NCBI GenBank assembly: GCA_016290415.1
Contig: JAEETP010000007.1
Coordinates: 1-59,547, forward strand
Length of the DNA: 59,547 nt
DNA from: Bacteroidales bacterium
GTDB lineage: Bacteria; Bacteroidota; Bacteroidia; Bacteroidales; UBA932
Direction: 5' to 3'
How positions within the stretch are numbered: position 1 is the first letter of the stretch; each line of letters opens with the position of its first letter. Below, piece after piece: positions 50,944 to 59,547 of the stretch. The notes beneath the pieces were generated by a model. That model had not been told where the DNA came from. It did no database searches and saw nothing but the letters and a program-made list of their open reading frames with translations. Both the position numbers and the translations under genes were made by a program.

Positions 50944-53073
50944 TTACGGGGCAGGAACCACGTAGGGTTCAACTCTCAGCCTATTTCTAAAGGTGCTATG
51001 CTGATAGTTGAAATCCAACTGTGATCCTGAAACCGTTAAGGTCCCTTTGAAGTGGGCAACCATACCGGTGCTGGAAACAGCCTGGAAGTCAAATGTAGGG
51101 GTGCCGCCGGAGAAGGTTATGGAACCGCCGTTTATGTGGAATACAGTACCTGTATAAGAATTCGTCACGTATCCGCGGGCAGCATCAGCGAAGTAACCGT
51201 GAAGAAGCTGCTTGGCATCTTTATCATACGTGTCGGAATATGTATATGTTCCATCCGGCATAGTTCCTCTCCAATACCTGGGGGTAGTACCTAGTTCATC
51301 CCGGTAATTGGCCGATATTGTACCGGCTGTAGGGGTAAGGGCTTCTGAACCAAGATTAATCAAAAAGTTCATATAATAAGTGCCGTCATTGGCCATAGTC
51401 CATCCAGCCGTAATAAGATGCCCTCCGTCACCAAACTTATCGCCAAAATACTGACCGGCAAACATTGAATTGAAACCGCCGTTTACAATGACAGGATTTT
51501 CAATATCAGGTGCAACTACCACGCCCATATCTCCAAGAGCCCCGCATGGCACATCGGTAACGGTAGCCACAAACGGAATATCCTCCGGCGAGCCCTCGGC
51601 AGGGGTACGGACTATTGTCATATTGAACTTAAATGTATAGAGCCCGTCGTCCTGCTTTGAGATTTCAAGGGTGTTGACCCCTTCTTTTACTGTATATGTG
51701 GCATCGCCCCAATTCTCCATGCGGTTTTCGCAACCAGTCATTTGGAAAGTACCTGCAGCTGCATTAAGAATACCATTACTATAACTGAGGTTAGGGTCAT
51801 TCTCCGGAACAGCGTGGGTGAACGTGCCGGTAGGCAAATAGCCGTCACTCTCTGCAGAATAGAGGCTGAAACTCATATATGAGAGGTAACGATCAACACC
51901 AGGAGCAGGTGTGCTGAACTGAACGCCCAGGACGGTCTCATAGGCCTTGGTTGTGAAATAGGTATAATACTGACCCCTGGTTTTTGCCTCGTATACCCTC
52001 ATACCGAAGGAGCCATCGGTTGCCACAAGTTCGCCGTTGTATTTATAGAAATGGGTCGCGCCAAGAATATCGGTAAATTCTGCAGCGATTGAATAAATGC
52101 CGCCTTCTTCGGCAACAGTGACTGTACCGCCCATAATTTCCATATCCTTGCCTACGATATTCACGGTAGTGTAATATTTTTCGTTAAGATCGGTAGACTG
52201 CACCGAGAATGTGTTAGGAGCATAGGTGCCCTGCTCGTCCATAGTGTAAGTGCCTGCAGGAACCTTGGTAACATCCTCTATTGCAGGATCCACGTTGAGA
52301 GCCAGGGTCACTATACCCTCCTGAGTCTCGAACCTGATGCCGAACTGGGCAAATTCGGTCCAGCCAGCTGCACTGTTATACATATTCTGTTTGTTGCCCA
52401 GAAACTCTGCGGTAGCACTGGTAGCTGATGCATACTGGGAAGCCTGCACAACCCTGTAGGTCTGAAGGCTGTTGCCTGCGAATACGGTAAATACACCCAC
52501 GCGGGCATCAATATCTGCATTCTCTGTGGCGTGAAGCACGATTTTTCCGTCCACGGGAGCTGCCTTGGTCCTGGTGACAGTGAGCCAGTCACCATCCACT
52601 ATGGCAACCTCAGGAGTCAGGTTGGAGTTGAAATCGACGGTAATGTCCTGCTCGGCGTAGTCGATACCAAGGGCCACGGTGGTGTTGAACACCTCTACCG
52701 GAGACTGAACCACAGTGAACACGGTGTTTTTGGAAGTACCGTTGTGAGTAGTGCTCAATGTGACACGGCCGGTACGGGCGTCAAAACCTTCGTTTTTGGC
52801 AACTGTCATATTCACAGTGCTGGATCCGGCGCTGCCGGAAGCCTTGTCAAAAGCAATCCAGTCAGCATCGCTGGCAATAATCCAGGCATCTTCTGTGGTG
52901 AAGCTCATGGGCTGAACTACGCCGGCATTGGAAGCCTGAATAGAAGTTGCGTTGAGTGTGAGCAGATCCACGATCTTCTCAACCTCTACCGGGACCTCTA
53001 CCGGGACCTCTACGGTCTTGGTGCAGGCAGCCAATGCTACGACTGCTGCAATAAGAAGTAATGTTTTTTTCAT
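50944..53073 (-). CDS. BACON-domain surface lipoprotein
   Basis: 709 residues. Lipoprotein signal with Cys17 (VALAACT), then a short repetitive stalk of VPVE units (about 22-33). Two BACON-type immunoglobulin-like domains follow at about 38-130 (AWIIASDADWIAFDKASGSAGSSTVNMTVAKNEGFDARTGRVTLS) and 132-215 (DGDWLTVTRTK...NADIDARVGVFTVFAG). The rest (about 220-709) is strand-rich repeats of unassigned type, with recurring GTYTM / PTGTFTH / DGTYTY turns. BACON domains bind mucin or glycans or act as spacers. It lies 37 bp after the zinc-motif-less protease and ends at a strong terminator, so it is probably the last gene of the surface operon. Confidence 0.85.
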   Translation of the reverse strand: MKKTLLLIAAVVALAACTKTVEVPVEVPVEVEKIVDLLTLNATSIQASNAGVVQPMSFTTEDAWIIASDADWIAFDKASGSAGSSTVNMTVAKNEGFDARTGRVTLSTTHNGTSKNTVFTVVQSPVEVFNTTVALGIDYAEQDITVDFNSNLTPEVAIVDGDWLTVTRTKAAPVDGKIVLHATENADIDARVGVFTVFAGNSLQTYRVVQASQYASATSATAEFLGNKQNMYNSAAGWTEFAQFGIRFETQEGIVTLALNVDPAIEDVTKVPAGTYTMDEQGTYAPNTFSVQSTDLNEKYYTTVNIVGKDMEIMGGTVTVAEEGGIYSIAAEFTDILGATHFYKYNGELVATDGSFGMRVYEAKTRGQYYTYFTTKAYETVLGVQFSTPAPGVDRYLSYMSFSLYSAESDGYLPTGTFTHAVPENDPNLSYSNGILNAAAGTFQMTGCENRMENWGDATYTVKEGVNTLEISKQDDGLYTFKFNMTIVRTPAEGSPEDIPFVATVTDVPCGALGDMGVVVAPDIENPVIVNGGFNSMFAGQYFGDKFGDGGHLITAGWTMANDGTYYMNFLINLGSEALTPTAGTISANYRDELGTTPRYWRGTMPDGTYTYSDTYDKDAKQLLHGYFADAARGYVTNSYTGTVFHINGGSITFSGGTPTFDFQAVSSTGMVAHFKGTLTVSGSQLDFNYQHSTFRNRLRVEPYVVPAP
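52982..53017. repeat. 12 bp tandem repeats coding the VPVE stalk
   Basis: Two exact ACCTCTACCGGG units followed by a degenerate third. Unit length is a multiple of three, so slippage would change stalk length without a frameshift. Confidence 0.8.
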
Positions 53074-53110
53074 AACTGTTTAAAATAGGTTGTTAGTATA
53101 ATTATGTTCG

Positions 53111-55633
53111 TCATTTGGTGTCAAGTGCAGTATCTGCAAGGTGGATCAGGAAGTCCAAACGGCCTCGCACATTGGCATCCGTGGCACGCGAGCGCCCGCT
53201 GCGTAGCATTGTGCGAACCTTCTCCAGATGCTGTTTGCAGAGTATATCCAGTTCTTCAAGATAGGCCGTGGGCACCCCGGGCATCGGGGTGAACAAATCT
53301 TCCGATGCTTCTCCGGCCACTCCGGTGCGGAGCGGGTCGGCGTGAAGCTCGTAGTTGGCCTTGAGAACAGGAGACGAAGCTATAAGGGCCTGAAACATAT
53401 AAATAGCCAGACTCTGGTCTTCCTGCGCATCGAGGCGACCGCTAACGGCATTCTTGAACAATTCGTTCTCTAAGTCGGTGAGATATTCGTCGGGGGTATA
53501 GTCACTGCCGGCCTCCTTCCAGGCGAAGAAGACATTGTTGATGCGGCTACGTGCACCCGTCACCGTACTTGAGTTGAGAGCGGCCATATCGTTTGAGCTG
53601 CGGACCGCTCCGGCGGTATGGAGAAGTTCGCGGTCGGCCTCTATCCAATCCCGGTCGCGCCAGCTCGAGAAGATGGTCTTGAGATACTCTTTCTGAGTCT
53701 TTTTGTCCACGGGGGTGAATTTGGCGGTCCCGCTGCCCACCGGGTTGGTGGTCACGCCGCCCAGACGGGCTGCAAGCAACTGTATCGCATCGCTGTGGCC
53801 CAGCCAGAGCCACTCGTAGAAGAGATATCTCTCTGACGAATTCTCAAGGCGGGGGTCGTTAAGCCACTCCATGGCATTCTTTGCTACATATTTCAAGGTG
53901 GACATCCTGGCGGTATATTCCGCCATCGGGTCGTTGCCCAAGTCGCCGCTGCGGGCACGGATGTCGCGGGCCATCATACCACTCCCCTGCTCGGGCAGAT
54001 AAAGGTATTCCGGATCGCCTTCGTGAGAATCTGCCAGGGCTTTGAGGGCTGCGGCATCTTCACCTTCCGGGAATATTTTGTAAAGCCATTCAATGGCGTA
54101 TTTATCGTAGGTTCCAATCTGATTGGAGACTGTAGGTACACCGGCACGGCGGTCGCCCGGGCACGCCAGTGTGTTGAACATCGCCCCTTGATCCATTACG
54201 GAGGCGGTAATGCCGTGGGTGGCGGTAAAGGCCGCGTCGCGAAGTTGCTCCGGGCTGTAGGCCGCACTGCCGGCCAGATTGTCGGAAAGGCCCAGCACAT
54301 TGCCAAAGGAGCGCATCACCCCGGCACAAAGAATCTCGCACAACGCCGATTCACTGGGGAAGAGGGTTCTGAATCGTGGGTCGGCCTCGCTTATCTTGAA
54401 GGCATACTGACGCCACATCTGGGTTAAATAGCCCTGCGGGACGGTGATGGTAGCACCCAGCACACCGCCGGTGAGGCCGCTGCCCAAAGTGCTGCTGCGC
54501 AGCAGATTGACATCGCAGTTAGTAGGAACCACCTTGCAGATGAAGGGATTGTCGGCGCAGAATGCCGAATCGGCGGGATAAGGCACCGCCCTTATCACAT
54601 CGCCCAGCCCCGCCTGGCGGAAACCGGCGTTCCATGCCTCCAGGCCACGGCGGATAGCGGCGCGGCGGGTAGCGGGGAACAATGTATCTATATAAACAGT
54701 TATATGGTCGCCGGGGGCTATATTCCAGCGGATAGCATCGTAGTTGGTTTTGACACCCTTCTCGGAAGAGAATGTGTGATAGCTCTGACGACGCACGCCC
54801 ACGCGGGGATCTGCATTTCGGACAAGAATCTCCCGGTCGGGTACCAGCGAGAGCATCGTGACAAAGGTTCCGGAGATTCTGGCCTTGCTGCCGTTGCCGG
54901 AAACGCTGTTGCGGTTATAGGTTCCGTCATCGCCCTCTATGGTCAGTTCCCTCTTTACTCCCAGATGGCTCCTGCCATAGCGGACAGGAGCGCTTTTGAG
55001 GGAAAGTTCGCTCTTTACTGCAGGTTTTATAAGACCTTTGCTGTCGCCGTACAGCAGTGCCTTCACATCTATCACATCCTTGTTGGAAGGATCGAAAAGC
55101 CGGGTGGCCTTGACCACCATCGCCGTGGTATCGGCATTGCGCATCTGGATAGGGAAAGCATAGCGGATTGCATCGGCTGCGGCTGCGCGCAGGCTGGCAC
55201 GCTCCAGCGAGTCTGCCGACTCCGGCAGGCGCTTTGGCTCAAAGAGCACCAGCAGCGAATCGGTACGGCCAATCTGGAATACCTTGGAAGTGGAGACCTG
55301 CTGCCCCACCTCAACCCAAGGGTCGGAACTGTCCTTGAGGACAGTGGAAAGTATCAATTTGCGGCCGACCAGGCTGTCGGGAATCTCCAGCCAGACGTCG
55401 GTGCCGTCGGTATATAGTTTAAGATAGCCGGTCTCCTTCTTGAGCCCTTTCTTCTTGACGAACTTTTCGTACTGGGTGGGCTTTTTGGCGGTATCGGGGG
55501 CCGGTGCGGGTGCGGCGGTACGGTGGGGGCGCCTGCCATATGGCCTCCTGAAGGCCTGAGCAGAAAGATCCTGAGACAGCATCGCCGCCACAAGGGCAAT
55601 CATCACAATCGCGAATGTTATTCTCCGTCTCAT
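53111..55633 (-). CDS. DUF5117/DUF5118 metalloprotease paralogue lacking the zinc motif
   Basis: 840 residues. Signal peptide ends near LSAQ. The domain plan equals its neighbour (55640-58255): N-terminal DUF5118 region (YEKFVKKKGLKKETGYLKLY...VWLEIPDSLVGRKLIL), DUF5117, then the peptidase domain. At the place where the neighbour has HEVGHTLGLMHN, this protein has RSFGNVLGLSDN (about 436-448): all three zinc histidines and the catalytic Glu are lost, while LGL and the following LRDA-FT and Met-turn (SVMDQ) remain. The frame is otherwise full length, so this is an intact pseudo-enzyme rather than a decayed gene. It starts 6 bp after the active paralogue's stop. Confidence 0.88.
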   Translation of the reverse strand: MRRRITFAIVMIALVAAMLSQDLSAQAFRRPYGRRPHRTAAPAPAPDTAKKPTQYEKFVKKKGLKKETGYLKLYTDGTDVWLEIPDSLVGRKLILSTVLKDSSDPWVEVGQQVSTSKVFQIGRTDSLLVLFEPKRLPESADSLERASLRAAAADAIRYAFPIQMRNADTTAMVVKATRLFDPSNKDVIDVKALLYGDSKGLIKPAVKSELSLKSAPVRYGRSHLGVKRELTIEGDDGTYNRNSVSGNGSKARISGTFVTMLSLVPDREILVRNADPRVGVRRQSYHTFSSEKGVKTNYDAIRWNIAPGDHITVYIDTLFPATRRAAIRRGLEAWNAGFRQAGLGDVIRAVPYPADSAFCADNPFICKVVPTNCDVNLLRSSTLGSGLTGGVLGATITVPQGYLTQMWRQYAFKISEADPRFRTLFPSESALCEILCAGVMRSFGNVLGLSDNLAGSAAYSPEQLRDAAFTATHGITASVMDQGAMFNTLACPGDRRAGVPTVSNQIGTYDKYAIEWLYKIFPEGEDAAALKALADSHEGDPEYLYLPEQGSGMMARDIRARSGDLGNDPMAEYTARMSTLKYVAKNAMEWLNDPRLENSSERYLFYEWLWLGHSDAIQLLAARLGGVTTNPVGSGTAKFTPVDKKTQKEYLKTIFSSWRDRDWIEADRELLHTAGAVRSSNDMAALNSSTVTGARSRINNVFFAWKEAGSDYTPDEYLTDLENELFKNAVSGRLDAQEDQSLAIYMFQALIASSPVLKANYELHADPLRTGVAGEASEDLFTPMPGVPTAYLEELDILCKQHLEKVRTMLRSGRSRATDANVRGRLDFLIHLADTALDTK

Positions 55634-55639
55634 ACTGCG

Positions 55640-58255
55640 CTATTTAAGAGAATATGATATTGTACCCATGAGCAGTTCATAGTGGGCTTTGTCGGTGGCA
55701 TTAGCTCCCGACTTGGCCGCCTTCATCGCATCGTAGGCCTTCATCAGCTGGCCATACATCACTGCCTGGGTCACGTCGCCCACAGCCATAGTCCAGCGCG
55801 GCAACCATTCAAAGCCGCTCACCGGATCGTAGACGAATTCTCCTTCCGAACAGGGGTCGCTGCCGCTGCAAAGACCGCAGACGTGCATTTCGTGGGAATG
55901 GTGCTCCGCGGGCTGCGAGGCCGCAATTCTTTGAGCCGACGAGTGCGGAGTCTTGAACTGCCCGCCCTCCATCATGGTTTCTACATACTGTTTCTGCACG
56001 AAGCGCTGCTTTTCGGTGAGCCTGCGCCCCTGCTTGGTAGGCTTGAAGGCGAAGTCGAAAATAGCGTCAAACGCGTCGGCAGATGAGTATTCCTTGGTAT
56101 CCACCCCGTCGCTGCGGCTCGCGCTGAAAGGTGTAGTGAAGATGTACCTCAGCATAGCCTCTTCCAGCGACCTGGAGGGGTGTCCGATCATTGGCAGGCG
56201 GCCGATAACAGCCGGGTCGTCCAGCCACTCGGTGTCGTCGAACATCTTCAGTAGATAATCCATGCAGGCGCGCTGCTTCTCGCGCGGCACGTTCACGAAA
56301 GGCTTGTTGCCGTCGCCTGCAAGCACTTCGTCGCGGTAGATGCCGCCGACATAGTTGCGCACGTGAAGGAAGTAGCGGAAATACTGGTTCAGTATGGTGC
56401 TGTAGAGATCCATCCTGATTTCGTAGTCAGGGTCGGACTCGTCTCTTATCCAGTCCAGATATTTTGGAAGGATATATTTCAGGTTGGATACGCCGTATTT
56501 GGAGGAGGCTATAACGTCGTCGCCCAAATCTTCGGTCTGGTTGCGCGGGTCGAAGAACATACCCCCTTCGCCGTTGACCTGCTGCTTGCCGTAGCGGTAG
56601 AACGGGGCGACTTTCAGGGAATCGGTAATCCAGCCGGTAGTGATGCGCGCCTCGTCTTCAAAAGAGGCGGCATCGAACACGGGGGTATAGCCCCAGCGGA
56701 TGGCCCAATAATCATTTACGCCGAACAGCGGCGGAGTGAGTTTCACGCCCCGCTGCAAATCGCCAGGCTGCGCCACATAGTTGAAGCGGGCGTAGTCCAT
56801 AATCGAAGTGGTGGTGCCGTTCTTCTGGGTGAATTCAGCATCGCGAAGCATCTCGGTGGGAATCACGTAAGAGGCGCTCATATTGTGCATAAGGCCCAGC
56901 GTGTGCCCCACTTCGTGGCGGATGACATACATCAGGGCGTCGCCCAGCTTCTCGCGGGGGATGTCGGCGGTGCGCACGTCGCTGTCGGTCTGGGCGGTCT
57001 GGGCAAACATCCAGTTGGATATGAGCTTGATGACATCGTGATAGACATATACCGAAGCGTTAATAATCTCGCCGCTGCGGGGGTCGACCCAGGAGGGACC
57101 CATGGCATTCTTGATGCCGATGGGGGCATAGCGGATGCAGCTGTAGCGGATGTTGTCGGGGTCAAAGGTAGGGTCGTCTTCGGGGAACGGGAGTGCCCGG
57201 ACGGCGTTCTTGAAGCCGATATTCTCGAACACCACGTTCCACGCCTCCACGGCTTGGGTGACATAGGGTTTCCACCACTCGGGGAAGTCGCTGTCGATAT
57301 AGAAGGTGATAGGCTTCACGGGCTCCACCTTCTCACCGCGGCGATATGTCAGCGTATCGGACGGCTCCAGCCGCCACCGGTTCACGAAATACTCATCCCG
57401 CGACCCTTCGCTGCCGCTCCCCATCCGGTTGCGGCCGGTAAAGAAGAAATTGATGCGGGGGTCGGCCTTGCGGGGATGATATATCTCCTCTGGCAGGAGC
57501 AATATAGAGCGGGTCACCAGCGCGGTAAAGGCCTTGTCCTTCACCAATTCCTTGCCGGTATAGGCATTGGAGAGAGAGTATGTATAGCTCATACTGCTGG
57601 TCACCGAAAGGTTGTCGCTGAAAGATTTCACGCCCTCGATATAAGAGAGGTCCTTCTTGTAGTTCTGGCTGCGCTTATAAGCGGAGTAGTTGTTCAGATT
57701 CAGCAGCGGCCGCATCTGCTCGTCGTCGCCCAGGAACCAGTCGGTGACATCTATCACCGAATAACCCTCCGGCGAAGTGGCGGCAATCTTGAATTTGTGC
57801 GTCACGGCACCTATATTGCTCTTTGACAGGGCCCGGGTGATGTTGGCCTCGGGCGAAGCGATATCAAAGTTGACGCTGCGCACCAGGATACAGCTGTCGG
57901 CCATAGTAAAGGCAAAAGGTATCAGGTCGTCCTTGCTGCCCACCACGCCGTTAGCATTGTCGCTGGTAGCCTTCACGGTGGAACCCATTATGAAAGTGCG
58001 CCCCAGCAGACTGTCGGGAATCTCAAAATAGACCTTGCCTTTAGTGAAATGCACGTTCAGAAGCCCCCGCACAAGGCTGTCGCCCTTGTCAAAGAGCTTT
58101 TCGTATTTCGGATTCTTCTTGGCGGTGGTATCCGCCTTGGCTTCGGCCGCGGCCTTTTTCTTGCCGAAAGGCCAGATGCCGGCCGATGCGGGCGATGGCG
58201 CGCACAAAAGCAGAATCAGCGCGGCTGCAAGCAGTAATATGTTGGATTTTCTCAT
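55640..58255 (-). CDS. Zinc-dependent metalloprotease (DUF5117/DUF5118)
   Basis: 871 residues. Signal peptide ends near SPASA. DUF5118-like region at about 45-100 (YEKLFDKGDSLVRGLLNVHFTKGKVYFEIPDSLLGRTF), DUF5117 at about 105-300, then a metzincin-like peptidase domain with HEVGHTLGLMHN (about 445-457, HExxHxxGxxH) and a Met-turn in TSIMDYARFNYV. The C-terminal part has a His/Cys-rich stretch (HHSHEMHVCGLCSGSDPC) that might bind an extra metal. Such proteases typically follow SusC/SusD, DUF4843 and PKD-like genes. Here the PKD-like gene is 6 bp upstream. Extracytoplasmic protein degradation is likely, substrate unknown. Confidence 0.92.
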   Translation of the reverse strand: MRKSNILLLAAALILLLCAPSPASAGIWPFGKKKAAAEAKADTTAKKNPKYEKLFDKGDSLVRGLLNVHFTKGKVYFEIPDSLLGRTFIMGSTVKATSDNANGVVGSKDDLIPFAFTMADSCILVRSVNFDIASPEANITRALSKSNIGAVTHKFKIAATSPEGYSVIDVTDWFLGDDEQMRPLLNLNNYSAYKRSQNYKKDLSYIEGVKSFSDNLSVTSSMSYTYSLSNAYTGKELVKDKAFTALVTRSILLLPEEIYHPRKADPRINFFFTGRNRMGSGSEGSRDEYFVNRWRLEPSDTLTYRRGEKVEPVKPITFYIDSDFPEWWKPYVTQAVEAWNVVFENIGFKNAVRALPFPEDDPTFDPDNIRYSCIRYAPIGIKNAMGPSWVDPRSGEIINASVYVYHDVIKLISNWMFAQTAQTDSDVRTADIPREKLGDALMYVIRHEVGHTLGLMHNMSASYVIPTEMLRDAEFTQKNGTTTSIMDYARFNYVAQPGDLQRGVKLTPPLFGVNDYWAIRWGYTPVFDAASFEDEARITTGWITDSLKVAPFYRYGKQQVNGEGGMFFDPRNQTEDLGDDVIASSKYGVSNLKYILPKYLDWIRDESDPDYEIRMDLYSTILNQYFRYFLHVRNYVGGIYRDEVLAGDGNKPFVNVPREKQRACMDYLLKMFDDTEWLDDPAVIGRLPMIGHPSRSLEEAMLRYIFTTPFSASRSDGVDTKEYSSADAFDAIFDFAFKPTKQGRRLTEKQRFVQKQYVETMMEGGQFKTPHSSAQRIAASQPAEHHSHEMHVCGLCSGSDPCSEGEFVYDPVSGFEWLPRWTMAVGDVTQAVMYGQLMKAYDAMKAAKSGANATDKAHYELLMGTISYSLK

Positions 58256-58261
58256 AAAGAT

Positions 58262-59547
58262 CTATCTGAATGTGGGACAGATGGCGGTAATCTCTCCAAA
58301 GCCACCGTAGGTGCCGTTGTTCTTGGAGGTGAAAAGGCCGGTGGACACATTGAACGGGCGCAGGTAAATCTTGCCCTCGCCGGTCTTGTCGTTATAGGTG
58401 GTAATTATCATCTGCAGGCGGTGGGTATCCAGAGGGAACGCATAGTCGCCCGGGAATATCTGGCGGGTGCCGTACCAAGCCTGCTTGTATTGTCTGATGG
58501 AGGTTATCTTTTCGTCCGGGGAATCGGGAGCCCAGTTGACCTTGCGGTTGCTTACGCGGCCGGCGGCAAGAATGGTGACATACAGCGCATCGGGTGTGGT
58601 GTAATACATCAGGTCACAATTGTCGCAGAAAGCCACATCAATAATCTTGTCCATATCGGCGCCGTTCAGCTGAAAAACCTCAACAGAAGCGGTGACATTC
58701 AGAGTGTTTACCATACAGGCCCTGTAAACCCCGGAAGGGTCCTTGAGCAAAAAGCCCAGAACCTGGTCGCGGGAACAACCGCTCCCCAGGCTGACACACC
58801 CCTTGGACTGGAAACCCAGTTCGCAGTTGAGAACGCTGAAAGCCGTCTGGGTAAGGTTCCAGCCCAGAATAGTGTAAAAATTGCCGTCGGCTTCGTCAAA
58901 CACAGCCATATTGCCTCCCTGCTGCAGGGGGCCATAGGCTATATTATTCGGGTGGAATATGTTTTCCGGAGCTACTCCAAAGCTCAGTTTTGAATACTGT
59001 CGGTCTATATGGCACATCATACCGTAGGCCCTGCCGCCGATAATCGCCACATTGGAATAAGCGGCAAAGTTGAAGATGGCTGTGGTGGCGAAATCTTCCT
59101 GATAATTGGAGTAGAACAGCGGCGCATCAGATTCGGTCAAAACGAAAGTCAGCTGGTCCAGAGCGTGGATATGTGAATCGGTCCCCACAAGGAAACGGGT
59201 TTCGCCCCACACTCCCGCGCCGCCGGCATCGGTATCGGTCATATCGCACACTACATTGACCCTCTCTTCAAGAGTATAGCCATTAGCCAGCGAGAACAGG
59301 TTTCTGGTATAGACCGGTTCGTCGGAGGCAAAGCCGTAGGTGACATATTTGTTGGCGAGAAGGTCAAACTCGCTGCTGGCCCCGCCGTCGCGGGTATGCG
59401 CCACCAGCAGCCCTTCGCCCAGCGAACTGGCCACATAAAGCTTGCACGGGGCTATCTTCTTAAGGCCGGTGGTGAGGTCTGTCACGTCCAGGCGGATGAT
59501 ATACGGTTCGCTGGCAGGCCTGTTGGAAACCTTATAATCCAGAACGG
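58262..59547 (-). CDS. PKD-like family surface lipoprotein, C-terminal part (cut by window edge)
   Basis: The minus-strand frame is open to the right edge (the first visible residues are VLDYKVSNRPASEPYIIRLDV), so the start and any lipoprotein signal lie outside. About 427 residues are visible. The start of the visible part ends a PKD-like domain. The following region has repeating blade-like blocks (LYVASSLGEGLLVAH, NFYTILGWNLT, ALYVTILAAGRVSNRKV, LQMIITTYNDKTGEGKIYLRPF), which suggests a beta-propeller. This architecture fits the PKD-like lipoproteins that sit between SusD/DUF4843 and DUF5117 proteases. Probable surface binding partner of the proteases. 6 bp before the active protease gene. 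Confidence 0.75.
   Translation of the reverse strand, partial: VLDYKVSNRPASEPYIIRLDVTDLTTGLKKIAPCKLYVASSLGEGLLVAHTRDGGASSEFDLLANKYVTYGFASDEPVYTRNLFSLANGYTLEERVNVVCDMTDTDAGGAGVWGETRFLVGTDSHIHALDQLTFVLTESDAPLFYSNYQEDFATTAIFNFAAYSNVAIIGGRAYGMMCHIDRQYSKLSFGVAPENIFHPNNIAYGPLQQGGNMAVFDEADGNFYTILGWNLTQTAFSVLNCELGFQSKGCVSLGSGCSRDQVLGFLLKDPSGVYRACMVNTLNVTASVEVFQLNGADMDKIIDVAFCDNCDLMYYTTPDALYVTILAAGRVSNRKVNWAPDSPDEKITSIRQYKQAWYGTRQIFPGDYAFPLDTHRLQMIITTYNDKTGEGKIYLRPFNVSTGLFTSKNNGTYGGFGEITAICPTFR

Noticed and set aside
56363..57826. 487-codon plus-strand frame over the metalloprotease
   Set aside because: Antisense to the gene carrying the HExxHxxGxxH motif.
1..59547. CRISPR arrays, rRNA genes, prophage
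   Set aside because: No regularly spaced repeats, no rRNA sequence and no phage structural genes were seen on either strand.

Overview
This window is chromosomal DNA of a member of the Bacteroidales (phylum Bacteroidota). Three things point there. Promoters repeatedly match the Bacteroidota type (TTTG, about 19-21 bases, TAnnTTTG). Almost no gene has a Shine-Dalgarno site except rpsU. The gene content is typical: BACON, DUF5117 and PKD-like surface proteins, DUF5683, a GluP-type sugar transporter, CCDC81-type HU proteins and serC-serA-DUF1015. Housekeeping genes are fairly GC-rich. A few genes (3465-4160, 5406-6535, 11944-12615) look AT-rich and probably arrived or drifted separately. There is no rRNA, CRISPR array, prophage or complete insertion sequence.

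Layout. 1-1628: 5' part of anaerobic ribonucleotide reductase nrdD. 1799-5215: secreted or lipoprotein genes, including an S41 protease of nisin-resistance type. 5254-6636: a 1.3 kb AT-rich segment holding a YafQ-type toxin-antitoxin pair and a small exported protein, bounded by two copies of the tRNA-Asn terminator region. 6629-6893: divergent tRNA-Asn and tRNA-Leu. 7080-11937: HU-like membrane protein, dnaG, metG. 12992-20488: a long minus-strand run (TonB-like protein, udk, asnS, GSCFA protein, C-terminal processing protease, dCMP deaminase, ABC exporter). 20562-25107: FKBP isomerase, recQ, miaA and a pRiA4b-type protein. 25108-33751: a plus-strand run (yigZ, pyrB, pyrI, serC, serA, DUF1015, GluP-like transporter, ROK glucokinase, TlpA-like thioredoxin). 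33774-37077: tRNA-Thr, gltS, PPC protein, YhcH protein, outer membrane protein, tRNA-Phe. 37139-40525: mltD, DUF5683 and parA, without parB. 40577-50844: HhH outer membrane protein, lplA, hpf, xerC, rpsU, pnuC, obgE, namZ, an outer membrane protein, a coiled-coil membrane protein and a LOG protein. 50944-59547: a minus-strand surface operon with a PKD-like protein, a zinc metalloprotease, a paralogue that has lost the zinc motif, and a BACON lipoprotein. A SusC/SusD pair may lie upstream, outside the window.

The most unusual signal is at the tRNA genes. Downstream of tRNA-Leu, tRNA-Thr and tRNA-Phe, the terminator hairpin is followed by the reverse complement of the tRNA's own 3' end, so the hairpin can extend back into the acceptor strand. 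Downstream of tRNA-Asn, tRNA-Thr and tRNA-Phe there is also a second, direct copy of the terminator region. Other points of note are the zinc-motif-less metalloprotease paralogue, a par locus without parB, a strong Shine-Dalgarno site on rpsU, and a cysteine-rich insert in the DUF1015 protein beside serA.
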